Positions 1 to 11,732 of a DNA stretch of 64,000 nucleotides are shown in pieces (positions within the stretch are counted from its first letter, which is position 1; each line of letters opens with the position of its first letter). The stretch is from Owenia fusiformis (taxonomy: Eukaryota; Annelida; Polychaeta; Sabellida; Oweniidae): contig CAIIXF020000005.1 of the NCBI GenBank assembly GCA_903813345.2, positions 38,195,375 through 38,259,374 of the forward strand, in the 5' to 3' direction. The notes under the pieces were generated by a model, which did not search any database, was not told where the DNA came from, and saw nothing but the letters and a program-made list of their open reading frames with translations. A program made the position numbers and the translations under genes.

Positions 1-385
1 CATTGTTTTATATTGGGTAGGGCATGTTATGGTTAATAAGTGCCAGAAATTTCTAATCTCTAACTTATATGGTTACCATAGAAACAGTATTTATATCTCG
101 AAATATTCTCAATTTGACCCCCTCCCAAATGTGTCCCATTGTTCTCTAAGTGAAATATTTCAAAATCTGTTTGGATTTTATGGCTGCTACTTTGTCAAAA
201 TTTGTAATATTATGTCTACATTAACACTAAAACACTTAAAAGTTGATATAATGATCCTATAAATCAATAATATTTATCAAATATAGTCACACATAGCTGC
301 TTTCAGGGAAAAGTGGGCGTGGCACATTTTGGTACTTGTGCGCTTGTTGCAGCATTAAATGAAAAATGCAGATTACACTAACAAT
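1..385. repeat. Direct repeat copy A (second copy at 5383-5768)
   Basis: The sequence from the window edge to about 385 recurs in the same orientation at 5383-5768 with scattered differences (both include GTGGGCGTGGCAC and GCAGCATTAAATGAAAAAT). Copy A probably continues left of the window. No open reading frame or LTR signals are seen. Confidence 0.85.
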
Positions 386-494
386 AATTGACATTTAATT
401 AGCATCTACTAATGTTGTGTAACATTGTAATATGTTCTTTATCATTATTAGACACTTTAAATATTTTATATAAGTGTTATCCTGACCCTTCCCT
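386..494. repeat. Inverted repeat, left arm (right arm 4511-4620)
   Basis: About 110 bp starting AATTGACATTTAATTAGCAT match the reverse complement of 4511-4620 with few changes. It starts exactly where direct repeat copy A ends. Confidence 0.82.
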
Positions 495-1430
495 ATCATA
501 GGTCATCAATGGTCAAATGAACTTTTAGCTTAAGTCTTATAGGGTCCTCTGTCTTTTAAGCCTGTCAAGAGTCAAGTCTTACTTATTCATTGACTTGTTC
601 CTAGAATATGAATGAATAAGTTCAAGTCATCTAGAGCTATTCAAGTCATCTATGCTTGTTCAACAATGTTCAATTTTTAGAACCATTTTACCATGTTTAC
701 TGCAATTGAAAAGTAATGAACAGTTCAATCCTTTTGGTATGATATTTGATGCTAGTGTGAATTGCATAACATTTATGATTAAACTTAAATGAACTAATTT
801 AACTCTGGCTATTAACCCTTCCCTAGTATCCTTCACATAACCTCTAAATCATCTTCATATCCATTGCCTAAATGGAGAAGGAGGGATGGGTTACAAATAG
901 AGACCGAGGATAATTTGAATCAAAGCAAGAAGACGTAATACTCAAAACTAGAAAGATTGGAGACCATTTATACCCTTCCTAATATTTTGCCTAATACATA
1001 ACACTAAAATCTATTTTGTAAGACACTTGCTGATTCTTTTATCAATACCTCAACATCAGGCAATGCATGATCTATCCAATGGATTAAAGATTATGCTTGA
1101 TGCTAATATGGCAAAATTAATTTTTCGTATGAATTGCATAGAGCATCATTTTGCAGTTATAATAAAATGCATCCATTCATTCATTGGCTCATAGTTAACA
1201 AAATAGCTATTCTCTGGAAGGTACAGTATAATTTCTATAGCAAAATAATTGCAAGATAAACAATTTACACATGTTTCTGATATGCTGTATTTTCAATGAT
1301 TCCTTCAATAGTGGTTCGGTATATGTTTTTGAAATACTTCATATAATTTCTAAACAAATCGGTTTAGTGTATGAAATCAAAGTAGATACATTTGTCCCAT
1401 ACTTGGATATGTTTCAGATACATATAGCAG
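495..1430. other. No gene or clear repeat seen
   Basis: AT-rich non-coding sequence with short reading frames only. Confidence 0.5.
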
Positions 1431-3070
1431 GTTTATAAATACTTATATTTTCATCAGCGGGCAGATATAGCTAATGTCCCTGCCCGAGAGGGCAGATATA
1501 TTACACCTGCCCACTAAGTCATAATCATCATTTGTGTATGATTAGCAATGAGGGAAGTAGCATACTTAATACATATGTTAATAATCAATGATTCGAGAAT
1601 ATGTGGATGAATACTTAAAAAAACAGGAGAATCCTCCTAAGGCCAAGAAAACAAAATTAGTCATGAATACATTCATGTGGTTGTATTCTCTCTAACTCTG
1701 GCCAATTGAACAATGTGAACCAGATAAGAAAGATTGATATGGGATAAACAGATAATCCTATATAGGTCAGTTCATGCTATTAGGATTATCCCTTGGCAAA
1801 TATAATATATCTTCCCTCAGGACCTAAGGCCTTTGGCCAATAGAAAATATCTTCCCTCGGGACCTAAGAACCTCGACCAGATATATTATATTGGCCTCAA
1901 GTTAATTCCAATACCCTGAACCTCATAGAGGATAATCTTCGTCTTCATCAATTATTATTATACATATAAATCGGGATATAAATATAACCTAAAGTAAGAA
2001 ATCACATTCTCTAACCAGTAATATATAATTTTAAAATTGGTAAATGATGATTATGTCACAATAGAATTGATGACCATGATTTATTTGAGAATAAAACAGA
2101 CAAAACAAAGGCTAACAAAAATCTTTAAAAATTTGGGTAAAACATAAATATTTTAAAATTGCTTGTTTTTCATCATTATTACTTCCATCTCCAAACCCCA
2201 AAAATTGAGTGTTACAAATTGTTTCAAGTTAAAGTATGCCTAATTTCATGAGCAAACTAGTAATCTTGTTGGATATTTTTCCTCGACAATGCCTTATCTA
2301 ATTCATCTATATACAAACTACTATATTCCAAATGCTATTTTACAGGATGGGTGTTCATGAAAGTAACACTAAACATCAGTTTTGTCATAAACTGAACAAT
2401 GCAGCTAACTGATTATCCCATCTAAGCAACAGAGCCTCTTTTAATATATTGTAATTTCAAAATTGCCTCTAATGAAGTTCTTCAATCAAATCTAAAATGG
2501 ACACAACTGGTAATATCTTTATACCATATGAGTAGAATGTTTGTTTCTTTCAAATTCATGCTTTCGTTAGAAACATGGATATCACTAATTCATAGTTTTG
2601 ATTCATATTTAAAATGGTGTGCATTATATATGAGGTTTAATTAATGGGAAGTTTTTAATACAGGGAAATACAATATATCTGAGGGAAATACAATATACCT
2701 CCCCTAAGGGGTTGAGGGTAGAATATTGTATTTCCCAAGGGTTATATCTTGTACCCAAAATTATTTATCATATACTAATATACGAAAATATGAGAAATTG
2801 CACAGAATGAAATTCCTGCAGGGGATTACTGAGCGGGTGATAAACCTGGCGATACATAGAGATTATCCTATATGAGGTTCAGGATATTGGAACTATCCCG
2901 ATTCAAATATAATATATCTGCCCAAGGGCGATTATGACGGAGTGGGCAGATATACTATATCTGCCCGCTCGCAACAGAACGTAAAGCTATATCTGCCCGC
3001 TGATGAGTACATAAGTTTTTACAAACCTGCTTTATGTACCTGAAACACGACCAAGTATGGGATAAATAGG

Positions 3071-3212
3071 GGTTATGCACTGGGAGGTTTTGGATACAGG
3101 GAATATCCCGAGGGATATACAATATATCTTCCCGAGGGACCGAAGGGACCGAGGGAAGATGTATTGTATATCCCAAGGGATATTCCATGTATCCAAACCG
3201 ACCGTGCATAAC
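3071..3212. repeat. About 140-bp imperfect hairpin
   Basis: GGTTATGCAC and TTTGGATACAGGGAATATCC on the left arm match the reverse complement of the right arm ending GTGCATAAC; the centre is CCGAAGGGACCGA. Confidence 0.75.
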
Positions 3213-3217
3213 TGGTG

Positions 3218-3557
3218 TATCTCATACTTGAGTGGGTTTAGGGTAGATATAACCTTTTCCACCTTTTTCAGATGACAAGATATTTATATTGAACATTTTC
3301 GTAATATTCTTTTTGTTCAATACAATGAAATTGTAACATTTAAACTTAAAAAAAATTAATTTTAAAATTAAAAAATTAAAAGTTTTGATATTTAAACTTT
3401 TTTAAATTTTTGAAAAATTCCCGGGAGCGGGATGGATATATTATATCTGCCCGCATTTGGCCTGGAGCGGGACATATACAATATATCCTGCCCGCTCCTC
3501 AGATACGATATATATTCCCGGGTGATATCTACCCCAAACCCACTCAAGTATGAGATA
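3218..3557. repeat. Inverted pair around a TA-rich spacer
   Basis: TCTCATACTTGAGTGGGTTT at about 3220 is repeated in reverse complement at about 3535-3557 (ACCCACTCAAGTATGAGA). Confidence 0.75.
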
Positions 3558-4510
3558 CAGCGGGATATGCAGTACATGTATATCCCCACTCACCTAAGGT
3601 ATCAATTATATTCATGCATTTTATTTACCTATAACACTAAGTATAGGATAAATAACTTTTACTGACAAATTATATAAGTGCATGATTACATTAGTCACAA
3701 CTACTCACTAAAAGGTTAACTTATTGCATGAAGAAATGTAATTCTTCATGAAGATTTCAAATATGATATCACTTATTTGACTGAATTTTGAATTTTTAAT
3801 GATGTAAAGCAAGATTATTTCTACTTGCATCTAAGTCTATTTCATTGTATAAGTCAACAATTAATAAGGCAAATACATATCACTGGCTTCCCTGATTCAT
3901 TTAGATTCCTTGCACTTTTAAAATCATCAATAATTCATATAGGGTTGAACTATCGAATAATGAAAACGTTGCAAATGATGTGATAGAAGTTTTTATACTA
4001 TTTAGCTTGGAAATATTGCTGATATAGTTTTAATGTGATTTTAGGAGATTAAATGTTCTACTGAGGAACTTTGATTATGTTCAATTTTCTATGATCTTTA
4101 ACTTTCTGAAAAAGGTTGTGCTAAATTCTCATTGAGACGATGTTAAAAATCTTAATGTTGACTTCCTAAATGTTGAATTCTTTTGATTGTCATGAATTTA
4201 AGGTTCACACAAAATCTGAAGATCATCTAGTTTCAAACACAATCTGAATCTCATTAAGTTTGATGCGAAAGCAGTTTTACTTTAATCCAAAATAACAAGT
4301 ATGGTAAATCAATATGTGTCTATGGTAGATGCTAGCGTGTAGTCCAACCAGCACAAGTGCTGCCATCTACCTATCCATTCATCAGTTTAGCACCTAATAA
4401 GGTCAGTACTCATGGTAAAGCTTTTGTACCTTGTCTATGGTAAAAATAAATCAAACAGAAATGTTAACTTGACACGATTGGTAATGCCCACCTTGAAGCA
4501 TATAGGGATA

Positions 4511-4620
4511 AAGGGAAGGGTCAGGATAACACTTATATAAAATATTTAAAGTGTCTAATAATGATAATGAACATATTACAATGTTACACAACATAAGTAG
4601 ATGCTAATTAAATGTCAATT
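4511..4620. repeat. Inverted repeat, right arm (left arm 386-494)
   Basis: Reverse complement of 386-494. The pair brackets 4 kb that carries the palindromic GGGCAGATATA cluster but no gene, so it may be a non-autonomous foldback element. Confidence 0.82.
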
Positions 4621-5382
4621 GTTGGTTTTGTTTAACCGTCGATAAAGCAAGCCTCGTGAGTTCAAAGCTAAACATCAAGTAAGACCACTGTTTCCTCTTA
4701 TCCCATCAGATAAGGCAGACGATACTGGTAAACAGAATCTTGTCAGAATATTGAATGTTTGTTTTTGAAAAATTAGCACAAAGTGTACATAAGAATTGGA
4801 TATATTCACTCTACTACGAGTATACTAAACCCCTAGAATTACATAAGATACTCTGTTTGTCTAATTGCATTGTTTAGTATATTTTTGAAAGTACTGTACC
4901 TTATTAACATCTAACTTTCAACCGATAAACCATTTATAAGGAACAGACAAATAAAAATGAATAACATAATTATTACTAATAAGCCAAACGGGTTGTTTCT
5001 GAACACCAAATGCAAGGTATAGTAGAGTGATATTTATCATATTAAAACAATGGTACATTAATTCACAATTGACACTTAAGGATTAACATAACACAGCTGT
5101 GTAAAAACAGTACATTATCTTCTAGAATATTTCATTCGTCTATGTTTCCATTATAGACTACGGCCCACTCTGATAATTGTAACTCCTTCCTTACATGAAA
5201 GGTTACACATTCCAACATATTTCAAACCATCTGTATGATGATACTAGACACTTTCTGGGTAGTTGGACTTTCTATAGGGGTGGCAGACGGCCCTCAGACC
5301 AATTTATACCCCTACCCCCAAAAAACCATGGGGGTACTTTAATACCACCCAATAAAAAGAATACTAATGCATGTCAGATATT

Positions 5383-5768
5383 CATTGTTTTATATAGGGT
5401 AGGGCATGTTATGGTTAGTTAGTGCCAGAAATTTCCAATCTCTAACTTTTATGGTTACCATAGAAACAGTATTTATATCTCGAAATATTCTCAATTTGAC
5501 CCCCTCCCAAATGTGTCCCTTTGTTCTCAAAGTGAAATATTTGCAAATCTGTTTGGATTTTATGGCTGCTACTTTGTCAAAGATTGTATCAATGTGTATA
5601 TTTTAACATTTAAACACTGAAAAGTGTTCATAATGATCCTATAAATCAATAATATTTATCACATATAGTCACACATAGCTGCTTTTAGGGAAAAGTGGGC
5701 GTGGCACTTTTTGGTACGTCTGTACTTGTTGCAGCATTAAATGAAAAATACATATTATACTAACAAAA
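5383..5768. repeat. Direct repeat copy B (first copy at 1-385)
   Basis: Same orientation as copy A. Similarity ends at about ACTAACAA, after which the two flanks differ completely, so this marks a true element boundary. Confidence 0.85.
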
Positions 5769-5774
5769 TCAGCT

Positions 5775-5848
5775 ATTGCCCCGAACCGGTCCGTCTTCTC
5801 GCTACAAGCAGATTGCCCCGGACCAGTCCGTCTTCTCGCTGCAAGCAG
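5775..5848. repeat. 37-bp tandem duplication
   Basis: Two adjoining copies starting ATTGCCCCG and ending AAGCAG, with four differences. Related ACCGGTCC words appear at 6190-6225. Confidence 0.75.
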
Positions 5849-8800
5849 GATGAAATTCTTTGTCACAAAGTTTGGCATTTTTTATAAAATAAAACGCGCG
5901 TCATTGAAACTCACAAGATGTAAATAGCATGTCATTTACATCATACCTTGATGGGGAAAAATAGATCTTATATGTTAGAAGTACTAAATAAAAGTTATCC
6001 TGAAAATGAGACAGTCGTTCTCGAGAGAAAAGAGCATAAATGCGCATTTAGAGAGTTTTGGTCTGTTTAAAAATCTGTAAAAAATTGGGGTACTTTAAAG
6101 CATCGGGAGGCATCATATATTTCAAATTAGACACGAGGAAGTCAATATTGAGCAAGTTATGGCTGTTTTAAATTCAAATAAAACCGTTAACCCGTACCGG
6201 TCCAGCTTTTGACCCGTACCGGTCAATTTTCGTTAGCTGCGTATACCAAGGGTGTGTATACCTTGAGTTTTTTAGTCCAATTAATCGCAATTTACAATGA
6301 CTATTTCTGACACCAATATCACCAATATCCCCCCTCCCCACCGGTATCGATCGATTCTCTTTTTTTAGTTCATCTTTTATGGGATTGTAGATTTAATGGC
6401 CTGCAATTAATCAAAGATGATATTCTATTAATGTTAGTACGTACATACACTGAAAAAATACTCCATTCTAGGACATACTAAGGTGGATGTATACAAAACA
6501 TACCTGTGATCGCATAAACTTCTTCGTTCATTGTGCATCTTCACGACTATCTCACCTTGAGAGGTATTGTAGTAACCTTTACCTATATCCAACAACGTTA
6601 TCCAATGCTATATAACGACCCACGTGAGGTTTTAATATTTTCCTGAAATCTTCTGATTCTCTTGATTTCAATACAATTATAGACTGTTAAATATTGAGTT
6701 GTTCTGTTCTCTTCATTTGTATTTCTCTGAAGATCTATAGACTCGGAGGTTACGAATGGTATACCTGACAATTACAGTCAAATCGATGTTTAATATTGTA
6801 TAGCATGGTCGCTATGGCTACATATTACACCTATGTTCAGCGAGAATCGACGATGAGTGATACTTTAGTTGTACGTTCCCCTGTGACTTTACGGGCCTGT
6901 GATATAGATTCATTTCATATCTACGATAAAGAGGCAACGCAAACTGTGGCGAATTTAATGATACAGTAATGGAAACATAGCATTTCTAGTTACCTTTTCT
7001 AAAACCAGCATAAAACAACTGATTGCACCCATAGTACAGATGTACATATGTTTAACCAAACATATGACAAGAATGATCCTTTAATAAGTTTATTTCTATA
7101 TATGACGGATATGATCCTTTAATCAATTTCTGTATTTAGAGAGAATGACCCTTTAATCCGTTAATCTCTATCTGGAAGTCTGTTCTCGGTGCCAAAGGGA
7201 ATTCAAGTTAATATTTAAATAAAAGTTGGTATAAATAGAATTAATTTCACTATTTACATATGGGAGATAATAGAGTCCAAAAGTCCCCATAGTACAATGT
7301 GCTTACATGAATTTTAATGCAACGTTAAGATGTTCAACGCAGTATTGAGCCAACGATTAATGAGAATCACAAATGACGGATGATTCATTTTCTAAGAAAC
7401 CCATAACACCATAACTATCTGACTTTTGTTCCTTTGACAATATCGAGCTACACCCAGCCTTTAAACGCCACCTTTTTAATAGTTTCATCGAAACGTATCG
7501 AAAAGTATATAAGTTCACTAAATAAGGTAAATTGGAGACATTTTTAAATGCTACAACCTGTCCATGTTATGAAGTATACCCAAGTATTACATTCCCCCAA
7601 ATAAGAAGATATAGGTGCATTTCCTTATTGGGTTTTCTAAAAGCATCCTTTTTGCATCTAATGTTAGGTAAAACGAAAATGATGTGAAAGTTGGAGAAGA
7701 AATTTGGAAAATTGACACAGCGACCATTTTGAATGTTTTTTACGGTTCTCAGATGCAGCTTTTTAGGGACATTATGTCTTCCAGTTTTGTGACGTTAACC
7801 TAGATCATGAACTTCTTGAATAAAGTATGAGCTCCCAGTGACCGACGTCAACGTTACTCATCATGTTCAGTTGATTACATTGGAATCCTTGTAACCATAA
7901 GAAAGCTAAAGAACAAATTAAAGTATTGAGTTGTTTTTTACTTGAAATGACTTACCCGTGTCTGGACTGCACTTTCTTATAACTTTGGAGTACCTGACAT
8001 ACACGATATCCGATGACAATGCCGGTCCAAATCACTACCACATTTTATCAAACGTTAAGTACACGTAATCAGTTTGAAAGTCTAAATATGTCGTGTAAGG
8101 GTGAGTGTCAACATCTCGTTTCAATTTTAGTTATCCTCATTTGTTTCCCTTAGGTTGTGTTTCAATATGACAAAAAACTATGTCCTTCCTCAATCCTCTT
8201 AAAGATTATTCTATATATATTATACGTCCTGCTTGTTTTACACTCATGATGATAAGAAGTTAAACACGTTAAAGCTGTTCTAATACATATATTTCACCTT
8301 GTTTAAGCGAACGTAGAAAACAAACAAACCTATACTATAGGTTACCTTAAAAAAGTAGTTTAGAACAAACACAGAGACCTCACCATCCAATAAAAAGCTT
8401 GGTGACCCTAAAGTGCACGCTATAAATTAATCCATTTAATACATTCATGTGTAGACCTCAAAACTGGAACAATATAAATAAAATAAAACTAATGTCTTGA
8501 AATAATTTTTGCAATATCGATTTACAATATAAAAAGCATATTGGTATAAGCATATTTTTCAAGACTTGATAATAACCTTCAATTGAATCTGACAACCATG
8601 GAATATTTTTGTAGAAGTAGTAAATAATATTAAGTCGTATACATTATACACTCAATATGTAAAACAATATCTTAGGATTTGAGAATTATTATATAGGAAT
8701 GTTTGCATTTCGTCCGGTACAGCATACATAGAAGAATACTGAGTTTTCATAAACTTACACAAAGAACTTGCAATGATTGTATCGTACACATGCATAACAT

Positions 8801-9149
8801 ATACTTCTTTCCTATTATAATATTTCCTTCTTTATAAAATCATGGACTTTAGTTTTAAACTAGATTGAGGACAAGGGAATGAATTGAAATTGGTCCTGTA
8901 CCCCCTCAAATATATTTGCATTGATATATCTCTTAATCCACACTGTGTTGATGATGGCGATTAGCGGTAGAATGGATTTGCGATTATAGTATTCTAATCC
9001 AGCTTTATTGGCATTTACATTGAATTTTGTTGACATGGCTGGGTTAAACATGTTTCTTTAAAAGATGATGTACATGTACATGTACGCTAATCTTGTGCAC
9101 ACTACTAGTACATCATCGCATTCGGCCGCAGTACCAGCAGCTACCAGTA
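5849..9149. other. Intergenic, nothing recognised
   Basis: AT-rich sequence with no long reading frame, no RNA gene and no clear repeat that I can see by eye. Confidence 0.5.
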
Positions 9150-9681
9150 TCACTGGTGATCCGCTCGATTACGCTGGTTACCGAAACGGTTCGTTTTGGT
9201 AACAAAATGTCGGAACATCGAAGGTACGATTTTTCTTTTTTCCTTATTTCACACGTTGTTGGCAGAATTCCCACGACATTTTCATACAAACGTGCATCAG
9301 TACCATATGTTTAAGAAAATGTACATATTTGCGGAACACTTAAGGTTCAGAAGACAACAGAATCGTCGATTTAATTCCTCACTTAAGTTACATAAACTGT
9401 TTTTCGAAAAACAGTTAAGATCTGCATTTTTTACCCAAACCGTTCATGTAACTTAAGTCATATGTGAGGAATCGACGATTCTGTTGTCTTCTGAGCTATT
9501 TTTGCAACATCTTCTAAAACATATAATGCTGATACACGTTTGTGAGAAAAAACGTCGTTGGGATTCTGCCTACAACGCGTGAAATAAGGAAAAAAGAAAA
9601 ATCGTACCTTCGACGTTCCGACATTTTGTTACCAAAACGAACCATTTCGGTAACCTGCGTAATCGAGCGGATCACCAGTGA
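9150..9681. mobile_element. 532-bp foldback MITE with long terminal inverted repeats
   Basis: Both arms, each over 200 bp, start TCACTGGTGATCCGCTCGAT and continue through ACCGAAACGGTTCGTTTTGG. The element is flanked by GTA on both sides (9147-9149, 9682-9684), a candidate 3-bp target duplication. No transposase is present. Relics of the same family are at 18819-18840 and 19218-19241. Confidence 0.85.
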
Positions 9682-10530
9682 GTATTGAATTTACATTGGG
9701 GTTTGTTTATGGGATTCTCGATCGTCTCGGACGACAGCGCTGCTTTTTGATCAAAGATCAACCACCTGAATCTTTTAGATAGCAGATGGGCTCTAGGTCT
9801 AGATCAAATGATTACTCAATCATAGTGTATCAGGCAATATTTGCAATAGAATTAGTGGCAAAACACGAACATAGAAATAATTACATTATTTATGTTCTTA
9901 ATTATATTCAGAAATAGCCTACAAGATATATCCATGCATTTGGCTATTATCACGCAATCCAAAATATCTATATGGGATCCTGCATGGGATACCCTTTGCA
10001 TTCGTTCGACTTCGCTTCCTAAAAGAGAGCTTCATTCGCCTTTATAACTAGACTATGGGACCTACGTATGGGACCTACGGATTACCACCAATGTAATGGA
10101 AGGGATACACTGCATTTAAAGAAGTGAACATAGCCATGTGTGTAGAGTAATAAACCGCCCACTCATGACGTTCGTAATATAAAAAAAAATGAATTAATTT
10201 ATTACGAAAACCTGTTGGTAAAATATGTCACCTTTTACTTAGTTTGAGTTATTTGAATGATAATAGCTGTCTATTCCATGCATGATAACAAAATTTTCAA
10301 TTTGCAATTTTCAAATATTTTCTTTATTCTTCAATTTTAAACGCTCTATAAAACAATTGCAACTGACCTTTATTTACAATAGTCGAAATTCAATAATCTA
10401 CATTATTTGTTATTGACCTGATATAACTAACCAAAAGTATTTTGTATACTGCTTGACCTCGTTAATATCATAATTTGAAGCGTAAAGTAAGTTGTTCGTC
10501 CCGGGTTCTACCAAAACCGCTATCATGTTA

Positions 10531-11255
10531 TACAGGGTGAGCCAAAAAAGGTACCCAAAACAGATGTTAATAACGGAGTCATCCAGCATTCGTTTCATTC
10601 ATATATTCATATAATTCATATATATTTTGCAAGATTTAACCTTGTTCGATGTCCTTTCATTCTACTAAAATTCACATGTCTATTCCAAGTGGTCATTTAT
10701 TGGCCATTTTACAAAATGTGCTCCAAATGCCGAAACGTGCCAAAATCAACCAATATGTACACCAAGAATTTCATCTTTGGGGCTATTTGAAAGATAATGG
10801 AGAGATTTTGTAACTCACTTATAGCGTGTTTATTATTCCCGTATAACGTTTAACTTAATGATAGTTTGATTACGTCATAATTTATTGCGCAGCTCTATTC
10901 GGCCATAAATGTGATATTCTTACGAATAGACGACGATTTATTAGAAAATCAAACTTAAGGATGTGTAGAGCTGCGCAACAAATGATGACGTAATCAAATG
11001 CTTCATAAGTTATACGATATACGGGAATAATAAACATAATACATGTATGTGAGTTGGTAGTTAGAACAACTTCACCCGGCGCGTTTAAGTTTGCTTTAAG
11101 CATGTTTTGTAAAATGACCATAAATCGTGACCATTCGGAGCAGAAATGAAACTTGGTAAATATAAAGAACATTGAACAGGGCTCAGTTCCACCAACCCAT
11201 GCCGGATGACTGAGTTATTTACATTTATTTTGGTTGCCTTTTTGGCTCACATTGT
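10531..11255. mobile_element. 725-bp foldback MITE with TACAGGGTGAGCC ends
   Basis: The left end TACAGGGTGAGCCAAAAAA and the right end complement TACAATGTGAGCCAAAAAG are alike, and further inverted blocks (ATTATTCCCGTATA, GCGCAGCTCT) run inward to a centre near 10930. No coding capacity. Confidence 0.82.
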
Positions 11256-11496
11256 ACTTTTCATAAATATGATAAATTAAATAAATCACATATAAAATCC
11301 GACTAACGTATTACTAAATAAGATATTTACAAATCATCTACAAGTTCACTTTTCACCACAATGGCTTACATTGACTAAACTACCATTCTGTGACTGGATG
11401 GAAATAAATTGAAATTGAACTGTTCGTGAATATGATATATTATGTTTATCTACGCATATTCTACAGTTTCGTGTTCAAAAGTCGTTTTGGTTTGGC

Positions 11497-11732
11497 TTAA
11501 TTTTTTCCTGGGTATGCTGCATTTTCATAGGCGGTTGCCTGGTACATCATGTGATCACTATGGAAACGTTGCTCAGTGCGCAGGCGCAGAAAGAGGAAGA
11601 GGACTACACTGAGAGACATGAGGAGGACAAACGACAGGATGCCAACAGTCACAAGGAACCCGATACTCTGGAAGCAGCCAACTGTTGGAGTCACTGAACC
11701 TAACCCAGTTTCAACTGTTAATGCTGGTTTTT
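11497..11732 (-). CDS. ZP gene exon 11: transmembrane helix, tail and stop
   Basis: Acceptor TTTCAG. Encodes a linker, a hydrophobic helix (IGFLVTVGILSFVLLMSLSV onward) and a short tail containing YQATAYENAAYPGKN before the stop. Tyrosines in the tail could serve sorting, which is inference only. Phase 1 in. Confidence 0.88.

Larger units (their letters stand above)
1450..3600. repeat. Cluster of palindromic GGGCAGATATA / CCCGAGGGATATAC repeats
   Basis: Several near-palindromes recur here: around 1455-1510, 1740-1960, 2660-2750, 2820-3000, 3071-3212 and 3420-3600. The best small one at 2943-2970 reads GAGTGGGCAGATATAC and back. The same family recurs at 31620-31745. Short ORFs here read through the palindromes on both strands and are not genes. 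Confidence 0.75.

Noticed and set aside
1-5768. LTR retrotransposon bounded by the 385-bp direct repeats
   Set aside because: No gag or pol frame between them, no primer-binding site or TG..CA ends; interspersed repeat copies are simpler.
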